Assembly (NCBI GenBank): GCA_902797125.1
Contig: CADBRS010000117.1
Location: 1-26,849, forward strand
Source of the DNA: an uncultured Ruminococcus sp.
GTDB lineage: Bacteria > Bacillota > Clostridia > Oscillospirales > CAG-272
Reading direction: 5' to 3'
DNA length: 26,849 nucleotides
Made by a program: the position numbers and the translations under genes. This document shows, piece by piece, positions 22,227 to 26,849 of the stretch; positions within the stretch are counted from its first letter, which is position 1, and each line of letters starts with the position of its first letter. Under the pieces are notes generated by a model. That model was given only the letters and a program-made list of their open reading frames with translations, was not told the DNA's origin and ran no database searches.

Positions 22227-23968
22227 GATTGATCTTTCCCTCCGATCGCCTGAAATGCGCAAAGCTGCTCGCAAACCCCGCATCCGACACAGAGAGTCGG
22301 GTCGATGCAGGCTTTTTTGTTTTCCATATGAATGGCCGGGCATCCCAGACCCATGCATTTCTTGCAGGATCTGCACTTTGCCGGATCTACGGACAGGGCA
22401 GGCTTTGCCTTCACATATTTCAAAAGGACGCACGGGCGTCTGGAAATGATCACGGATGCCTCCGGAGCCGCCAGTTCTTCTTTCAGAGCGGCCTCGCATG
22501 CGGAGAGATCGTAGGGATCTACGACGCGGACTCTGCGGATCCCGATCGCATGGCAGAGCGCTTCCAGGTCGACTTTGGCCGCCGGATCACCGTAGATATT
22601 GTACCCGGTGGTTGGATTCTGCTGATGACCCGTCATGCCCGTGATGGAATTGTCCAGGATGACGACTGTCGAATTGGTATTGTTGTATGAAATATTGACG
22701 AGACCGGTCATTCCGGAATGCATGAATGTGGAATCTCCGATCACGCAGACCGTTTTGCCTTCCGATTCGGGGCCTTTCGCCTTGTTGAATCCGTGCAGAC
22801 CAGAGACCGATGCGCCCATGCAAAGTGTTGAATCCAAGGCGTTCAGGGGCTGCGCAGAACCCAATGTGTAGCAGCCGATATCGCCGAGGACGGTCAGCTT
22901 CATTTTCGACATGACGTAGTACATGCCTCTGTGCGGACAGCCCGCGCACATGACGGGAGGTCTGACCGGAACGGAGGCTTCCAAATGGTAGCAAGGCGCG
23001 TCTGGCAATCCGAACGCTTTGGCGATGACGGCCTGATTGAATTCACCGATGCAGGAAAACAGATTTTTGCCTTCCACGCTGATCCCGGCTGCTTTACATG
23101 CCGTTTCGATGACCGGGTCAAGCTCCTCGATGACGACCGCACGATCGACGCTTTCGGCAAAGGCACGGAGTTTTCGGAGCGGGAGAGGATGAACCAGACC
23201 GAGCTTGAAAATCCGGACGTCGGGATCGTTCTGAAACACTTCCTTCACATATTGATAGCATGTTCCGGAAGTGATGATGCCGATCTTTTTGCCCGTACCT
23301 TCGATGCGGTTCAATTCACTCGTCTCGGCGAGCTCGGCCAGTTCGCTCATCCTTTTTTCAACGAACGGATGACGGTTTTTGGCGTTCGCGGGCGTCATGA
23401 TATATTTTTGAGGGTTCTTGACATAGGGGCGGAGCCCGGTTTCGATTCTGTCCTCAAGTTCCACAGCGCACTGCGCATGGGCGATCCGGGTGCACATCCG
23501 GATCATGACCGGCGTGTCGAACTGCTCAGACATGGCATAAGCCTCTTTGGCGAAGGCCTTGGCTTCCGCGGAATCCGCAGGCTCGAGCATAGGCACTTTG
23601 GCGGCGATCGCGTAATGGCGGGAATCCTGCTCGTTCTGGGATGAATGCATGGCCGGGTCGTCTGCCACGATGAGGACCAAACCGGCTGTCACACCCGTAT
23701 AGGAGAGCGTGAACAGAGGGTCTGCTGCGACGTTCAGCCCGACATGCTTCATGCAGCATGCCGAACGGGCACCGGCAAGAGACGCGCCGAAAGCGACTTC
23801 CAGACCGACTTTTTCGTTTGGTGCCCATTCGCTTTTGATCTCTTTGTAGGTCGCGGCAAATTCCGTGATTTCAGTTGAAGGAGTTCCGGGGTAGGACGAG
23901 ACGATCTGGCAGCCTGCTTCATACAGGCCTCTGGCCAGCGCCTCGTTTCCGATCATGAGTTTTCGCAT
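22223..23968 (-). CDS. iorA: Indolepyruvate:ferredoxin oxidoreductase, alpha subunit
   Basis: A 581-residue thiamine-diphosphate and iron-sulphur subunit that pairs with IorB to oxidise aryl pyruvates in the cytosol. The N-terminal pyrimidine-binding domain starts MIGNEALARGLYEAGCQIVSSYPGTPSTEI. The C-terminal half carries the thiamine-diphosphate segment GDIGCYTLGSAQPLNALDSTLCMGASVSG and VIGDSTFMHSGMTGLVNISYN. The last about 60 residues hold two 4Fe-4S ferredoxin motifs, CRSCKKCMGLGCP and CVGCGVCEQLC. The start is ATG at 23968 with GAAAGG about 10 bases upstream; an in-frame TTG at 23986 has no good ribosome site. Transcription likely starts at the promoter overlapping the end of the symporter gene. 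The adjacent tyrosine-regulated transporter suggests 4-hydroxyphenylpyruvate is one natural substrate. Confidence 0.95.
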   Translation of the reverse strand: MRKLMIGNEALARGLYEAGCQIVSSYPGTPSTEITEFAATYKEIKSEWAPNEKVGLEVAFGASLAGARSACCMKHVGLNVAADPLFTLSYTGVTAGLVLIVADDPAMHSSQNEQDSRHYAIAAKVPMLEPADSAEAKAFAKEAYAMSEQFDTPVMIRMCTRIAHAQCAVELEDRIETGLRPYVKNPQKYIMTPANAKNRHPFVEKRMSELAELAETSELNRIEGTGKKIGIITSGTCYQYVKEVFQNDPDVRIFKLGLVHPLPLRKLRAFAESVDRAVVIEELDPVIETACKAAGISVEGKNLFSCIGEFNQAVIAKAFGLPDAPCYHLEASVPVRPPVMCAGCPHRGMYYVMSKMKLTVLGDIGCYTLGSAQPLNALDSTLCMGASVSGLHGFNKAKGPESEGKTVCVIGDSTFMHSGMTGLVNISYNNTNSTVVILDNSITGMTGHQQNPTTGYNIYGDPAAKVDLEALCHAIGIRRVRVVDPYDLSACEAALKEELAAPEASVIISRRPCVLLKYVKAKPALSVDPAKCRSCKKCMGLGCPAIHMENKKACIDPTLCVGCGVCEQLCAFQAIGGKDQS

Positions 23969-24008
23969 GGATCTGATACCTTTCAAGGGTTTTAGATGAT
24001 ATGATGAC

Positions 24009-24037
24009 CGCCCGGCAAACTGGATTCATGCCGGGCG
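24009..24037 (-). other. Perfect 9-bp hairpin in the iorA leader
   Basis: CGCCCGGCA (24009-24017) and TGCCGGGCG (24029-24037) form a perfect stem with an 11-base loop. There is no T run on either side, so it is not a classical terminator. It lies in the roughly 80-base leader between the iorA promoter and its ribosome site. It could stabilise the mRNA, bind a regulator, or mark the 3' end of the upstream symporter transcript. Confidence 0.5.
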
Positions 24038-24054
24038 ATGCAATTTTCTGTTTT

Positions 24055-24083
24055 ATTATAGTTTCTGTAGGAAATTATGTCAA
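24055..24083 (-). promoter_or_regulatory. Consensus promoter of iorA-iorB-nnr
   Basis: On the minus strand TTGACA (24083-24078) and TATAAT (24060-24055) are perfect and 17 bases apart. The -35 box contains the stop codon (24082-24080) of the upstream symporter gene. The predicted start near 24048 lies before the 24009-24037 hairpin. Confidence 0.9.
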
Positions 24084-25714
24084 GATTCAGTTGTCGAGTC
24101 GGACGGGAGCGCGTCACTGACTTTGACGACGACTTTCTGCTGATAGCAATCGAATTTTTCGTCGATGTGATCCGGGATCGTTTTCCTGGTGAGCAGAGAA
24201 ACGACGGGGACGATGACGAGCCCGGCCAGCATAGCCAGCATGCCGGCGTTGATCGCGGAATTGAAGAAATAATTCAGGAAAGGATTCGTGAACGTGTATT
24301 TGGCGACGGACGTTACGAAAAACTCGGTCAGCGTGATGCCCAGACCGGTGGCGAAACAGGCCCAGACTGATGCACGGGTCGTCTTTTTCCAGAACAGTCC
24401 GTAGAGGAACGGGGCCAGGAAGCAGCCCGCAAGCGTGCCCCAGGAAATGCCCATCAGATCGGAGATGTACAGTCTGCCAGCCAGTTCACGGTTGACGACC
24501 AGCAGGATCGCGATCGCGCCGGATACCAGGATCGAGAGGCCGACCAGGCCGCGGATGAATAGCATTTTCTTCTTTTCGGTCATGGTCGTTTTGACCTGGG
24601 CGACCAGATCCAATGTGATCGTCGTCGCGGACGTCAGGACCAAAGAGGAAAGGGTCGACATGGAAGCCGCCAGCACGAGCACCAAAACCAAAGCGATCAG
24701 CCAGTCTCCCGCGCTTCCCATCTTGAGATTCAGTGCGGACAGCATGGCCGGCATGATCGTGTCGAAAGAGGCCGGATTGCCTTGCGCATTCAGTGTGACG
24801 CTGCTTTGATACAGCCTTCCGAAACCGCCCAGGAAGTAGCTGCCGCCCGCAATGACGATGGCGAACAGGGTCGAGATGACCGTGCCCTTGTGGATGGCAG
24901 ATTCATCTTTGATCGCATAGAACTTTCCGACCATTTGCGGCAGGCCCCATGTGCCCAGCGAAGTCAGGATGACGACGCCCAGCAGTTGGAGCGGCTGCGG
25001 TCCGAAGAAGGAGGTATAAGCACCGGAAAACGTTGTGCCTGCCTCTGTCGTGACGCTTTGCTCGGACAGCTTGGCCACGGCTTCGGTCAGCCCGCCGTTG
25101 GAAGATACGACGGCAACGACCAGTGCGATGATGCCTGCCAGCATGACGATGCCTTGAATAAAATTGTTGATCGCGCTGCCGACATATCCGCCTGCAATGA
25201 CGTAGACACCGGTCAGCACGGCCATGATGATGACCCACCAGGTGTAGCTCAAGGATGGAAAAGATGCGGTGAACAGTTGGGACAGCCCGTTGAAAAGGGA
25301 TGCCGTGTAGGGGATCAGGAATAGGAAAACGATGCAGGCTGCGGTGATCTTCAGCGGCTTGGAATCAAAGCGGAGCGCAAAAAAGTCCGGCATGGTCTTC
25401 GAACCCAGGTGCTGAGTCATGATCCGGGTCCTTCTCCCGAGAATGACCCAGGCCATGAGCGAACCGATCAGCGCGTTGCCCAAACCGATCCAGGTCGAGG
25501 CCAGACCGAAGTTCCATCCGAAACGGCCCGCATAACCGATGAAAATAACGGCAGAGAAGTAGGACGTGCCGAAAGAGAACGCCGTCAGCCAGGGACCGAC
25601 GGAACGGCCTCCCAGAACGAAGCCATCGATATTCGCGGCTTTTTTCCGGCTTAAAAAGCCGACCGCGACGAGCATGGCGAAAAACAGAACGATAAATATG
25701 ATTTTGACTACCAT
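24080..25714 (-). CDS. Sodium:solute symporter (SSS family), predicted aromatic amino-acid importer
   Basis: A 544-residue integral membrane protein with about 13 hydrophobic segments, of the SSS family that imports amino acids, sugars or other solutes with Na+. The N-terminus MVVKIIFIVLFFAMLVAVGFLSRKK and following GFVLGGRSVGPWLTAFSFGTSYFSA are typical of PutP/PanF-like members. The start is the ATG at 25714 because GGAGGG (25724-25719) sits about 5 bases upstream; further upstream the frame runs into the T-box terminator. The leader is a T-box riboswitch with a UAC specifier, so expression should rise when tRNA-Tyr is uncharged. Tyrosine, or a precursor used to make it, is therefore the best guess for the cargo. 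The next genes downstream on the same strand encode IorAB, which acts on aromatic keto acids. Family call is firm; the cargo is inferred from regulation. Confidence 0.93.
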   Translation of the reverse strand: MVVKIIFIVLFFAMLVAVGFLSRKKAANIDGFVLGGRSVGPWLTAFSFGTSYFSAVIFIGYAGRFGWNFGLASTWIGLGNALIGSLMAWVILGRRTRIMTQHLGSKTMPDFFALRFDSKPLKITAACIVFLFLIPYTASLFNGLSQLFTASFPSLSYTWWVIIMAVLTGVYVIAGGYVGSAINNFIQGIVMLAGIIALVVAVVSSNGGLTEAVAKLSEQSVTTEAGTTFSGAYTSFFGPQPLQLLGVVILTSLGTWGLPQMVGKFYAIKDESAIHKGTVISTLFAIVIAGGSYFLGGFGRLYQSSVTLNAQGNPASFDTIMPAMLSALNLKMGSAGDWLIALVLVLVLAASMSTLSSLVLTSATTITLDLVAQVKTTMTEKKKMLFIRGLVGLSILVSGAIAILLVVNRELAGRLYISDLMGISWGTLAGCFLAPFLYGLFWKKTTRASVWACFATGLGITLTEFFVTSVAKYTFTNPFLNYFFNSAINAGMLAMLAGLVIVPVVSLLTRKTIPDHIDEKFDCYQQKVVVKVSDALPSDSTTES

Positions 25715-25730
25715 ATTGCCCTCCGCAAAA

Positions 25731-25756
25731 ATAAAAAACGCCCTCGGAAGAGGACG
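25731..25756 (-). terminator. T-box attenuator terminator
   Basis: CGTCCTC (25756-25750) and GAGGGCG (25745-25739) form a 7-bp stem with a TTCC loop, followed by TTTTTTAT. It excludes the T-box antiterminator because both use CGTCCTC. Confidence 0.92.
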
Positions 25757-25962
25757 AAAAACGTGGTACCACCTCAATTTGATCCGCTGTGCAGATCCTC
25801 ATCGAACCGATCAGTTCGTGTCAGATAACGGTGACTCCGGAAGCCTTTCAAGTTACGGGCTCGGCTACTGGGCGTATTCTCGGAGTCCGCTTGCTGCCTT
25901 ACACCGGCCGACAGCTCTCTGCGAAGAGAAACATCCGATACTATTTCCCAGATCTTTGCTTT
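25731..25962 (-). promoter_or_regulatory. T-box riboswitch leader with tyrosine (UAC) specifier
   Basis: A tRNA-sensing leader read on the minus strand. Stem I: CTGGG (25951-25947) pairs with CCCAG (25872-25868) and TCGGA (25938-25934) pairs with TCCGA (25884-25880). Between them lie the AGTA box (25942-25939) and, on the other side, GAATACG (25879-25873), placing specifier UAC (Tyr) at 25876-25874 with the expected purine after it. The distal stem GCTGTC/GGCAGC has a GGTGTAA loop. Antiterminator: GAGG, bulge TGGTACC, ACG, loop TTTTT, CGT, CCTC (25775-25750); the bulge UGGU would pair with a tRNA ending ACCA, as expected for tRNA-Tyr with discriminator A. The competing terminator reuses CGTCCTC with GAGGGCG, then a T run (25756-25731). 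Uncharged tRNA-Tyr should allow readthrough into the symporter gene. Confidence 0.93.
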
Positions 25963-25968
25963 GTTGCC

Positions 25969-25997
25969 ATTATACTCACGGAAACCGCATTTGTCAA
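25969..25997 (-). promoter_or_regulatory. Consensus promoter of the T-box/symporter transcript
   Basis: TTGACA (25997-25992) and TATAAT (25974-25969) on the minus strand are perfect with a 17-base spacer. The predicted start near 25962 gives a leader of about 250 bases. Confidence 0.93.
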
Positions 25998-26111
25998 TAA
26001 AAACTGCGAACTGTTTTCCGAAAAAGTGAAAAATATTCAAAAAAAGAATAAATATGCACAAAAGAGTCAAAAAAATGAATAATTCACGCCCTCGTTGCTG
26101 CAGATTATCCA
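25998..26111. other. A/T-rich spacer between divergent promoters
   Basis: This roughly 110-base stretch separates the divergent symporter and asd promoters. It has many A runs on the plus strand, which could serve as UP elements for either promoter. I see no gene, palindromic operator or RNA structure in it. Confidence 0.5.
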
Positions 26112-26140
26112 TTGACAATGAACAGGGTCGGTGCTATAAT
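26112..26140 (+). promoter_or_regulatory. Consensus promoter of asd
   Basis: TTGACA (26112-26117) and TATAAT (26135-26140) are perfect with a 17-base spacer. The expected start near 26147 gives a leader of about 55 bases, too short for a lysine riboswitch. Confidence 0.93.
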
Positions 26141-26158
26141 GGCACACAAGATAGTTCG

Positions 26159-26177
26159 CAGCCGCCGTAAGGCGCTG
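26159..26177 (+). other. Small hairpin with GTAA tetraloop in the asd leader
   Basis: CAG-C-CGCC (26159-26166) pairs with GGCG-CTG (26171-26177), with one bulged C and a GNRA-type GTAA loop. It lies near the 5' end of the asd mRNA, 10 bases before the ribosome site. It may protect the transcript end; there is no T run, so it is not a terminator. Confidence 0.45.
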
Positions 26178-26201
26178 TTTCATTTTGAGGAGAGAATCGT
26201 T

Positions 26202-26849
26202 ATGGCTAAAATGAAAGTGGGAGTCGTCGGAGCGACAGGCATGGTCGGTCAGCGCTTTTTGACGCTCCTGGACAATCATCCGTATTTTGAGGTCACGGCG
26301 CTGGCAGCCAGTGCCAGAAGCGCAGGTCAGACCTATGCGGAAGCGGTAGACGGACGTTGGAAGATGAAGACGCCGGTCCCGGACGCTTTCCGCGGTATGA
26401 AGATCATCGACGCCGAGGATACGGAAACGATGGGAAAACTCTGCTCTTTCGTTTTCTGCGCGGTCAATATGCCCAAAGAGGACACGAAAAAGCTGGAAGA
26501 GAAATATGCGCTCGCAGAGATACCTGTGGTATCCAACAACAGCGCCAACCGGTGGACTCCGGATGTCCCGATGGTCGTCCCGGAGATCAATCCCGAACAC
26601 CTGAAAGTCATTGCGGATCAGAGAAAGCGGCTCGGTACGAAACGCGGTTTCATCGCTGTCAAGCCGAATTGCTCGATTCAGTCCTATGTCCCGGCACTGA
26701 CGCCGCTCCTGAAATACGGAGTCAAGGAAGTGGTGGCCACGACATATCAGGCCATTTCAGGCGCAGGAAAGACTTTCCGCGAGTGGCCGGAGATGATCGA
26801 TAACGTCATTCCGTTCATAGGCGGAGAAGAGGAAAAATCCGAAAAGGAA
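26202..26849 (+). CDS. asd: Aspartate-semialdehyde dehydrogenase, archaeal/clostridial type (partial)
   Basis: The first 216 residues of the enzyme that reduces aspartyl phosphate to aspartate semialdehyde with NADPH, the branch point to lysine, diaminopimelate, threonine and methionine. The N-terminal Rossmann motif VGVVGATGMVGQRFL is intact. The active-site cysteine lies in KPNCSIQSYVPAL (about residue 157), and SNNSANRW plus ATTYQAISGAGKTF are further family segments. The pattern fits the archaeal/fungal/clostridial Asd family of about 350 residues rather than the E. coli type, so about 135 residues are missing past the window end. The start is ATG at 26202 with AGGAGAG about 7 bases upstream. 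It has its own strong promoter, diverging from the symporter gene. Confidence 0.95.
   Translation, partial: MAKMKVGVVGATGMVGQRFLTLLDNHPYFEVTALAASARSAGQTYAEAVDGRWKMKTPVPDAFRGMKIIDAEDTETMGKLCSFVFCAVNMPKEDTKKLEEKYALAEIPVVSNNSANRWTPDVPMVVPEINPEHLKVIADQRKRLGTKRGFIAVKPNCSIQSYVPALTPLLKYGVKEVVATTYQAISGAGKTFREWPEMIDNVIPFIGGEEEKSEKE

Noticed and set aside
24009..24037. Hairpin considered as a rho-independent terminator for the symporter gene
   Set aside because: The stem is strong but no T run follows on the minus strand, and it sits downstream of the iorA promoter.
26147..26201. Possible lysine riboswitch in front of asd
   Set aside because: The leader after the predicted start is only about 55 bases and holds a single small hairpin; a lysine riboswitch needs about 170 bases or more.
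1..26849. Search for CRISPR arrays, insertion sequences, attachment sites or phage genes
   Set aside because: No regularly spaced direct repeats, transposase, integrase or phage-like motif was seen; the one tRNA gene has no repeated 3' end nearby to suggest an integration site.

Overview
The window looks like a chromosomal segment from a Clostridia-class Firmicute, perhaps Oscillospirales-like. Evidence: a tyrosine-type T-box leader, lipoboxes typical of Gram-positive lipoproteins, the C-terminal end of a single-chain FGAM synthase (PurL), indolepyruvate:ferredoxin oxidoreductase, an archaeal/clostridial-type Asd, and a PcrA helicase with an N-terminal insertion. Promoters are close to the sigma-A consensus, most with a 17-base spacer. 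I see no insertion sequence, phage gene or CRISPR array. Taxonomy is inferred from gene content; nothing was searched.

Layout. (1) 1-402: the last 133 codons of purL, then a probable terminator. (2) 581-6163: a tight four-gene plus-strand operon behind one promoter. It encodes a DUF2156/MprF-C-type aminoacyl-transferase-like protein, a MATE transporter with an RsbW-like ATPase domain fused to its C-terminus, a GNAT acetyltransferase, and a membrane sensor with HAMP, SpoIIE/PP2C phosphatase and RsbW-like ATPase domains. This is my main candidate for an under-described system. (3) 6194-6352: a bidirectional terminator, then tRNA-Leu(CAA) on the minus strand with its own promoter. (4) 6425-14292: a plus-strand sugar-acid operon: a 2-keto-3-deoxygluconate kinase-like PfkB kinase, NADP-type 6-phosphogluconate dehydrogenase, a Cof-type HAD phosphatase, a LarA-superfamily protein, and a large lipoprotein with two pectate-lyase-like beta-helix regions, closed by a strong terminator. 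(5) 14315-20079: pcrA, followed one base later by a 1091-residue lipoprotein resembling clan GH-A/GH42 enzymes, closed by a bidirectional terminator. (6) 20110-23968, minus strand: iorA-iorB-nnr, each junction an ATGA overlap. (7) 24080-25997, minus strand: a sodium:solute symporter behind a complete T-box leader whose specifier reads UAC (Tyr). (8) 26112-26849: promoter and the first 216 codons of asd, cut by the window end.

How the parts may work together. Region 4 fits uptake-side degradation of pectin or another uronic-acid polysaccharide at the cell surface, feeding KDG and gluconate-type acids into central metabolism; the LarA-like protein could join the gluconate and mannonate branches. 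Region 7 with region 6 suggests an aromatic amino-acid module: tyrosine-starvation-controlled import next to IorAB, which oxidises the arylpyruvates formed from aromatic amino acids. Region 2 couples a sensor phosphatase to a transporter through two RsbW-like domains and may be a membrane-stress or export circuit. These functional links are inferences from domain content and gene order.
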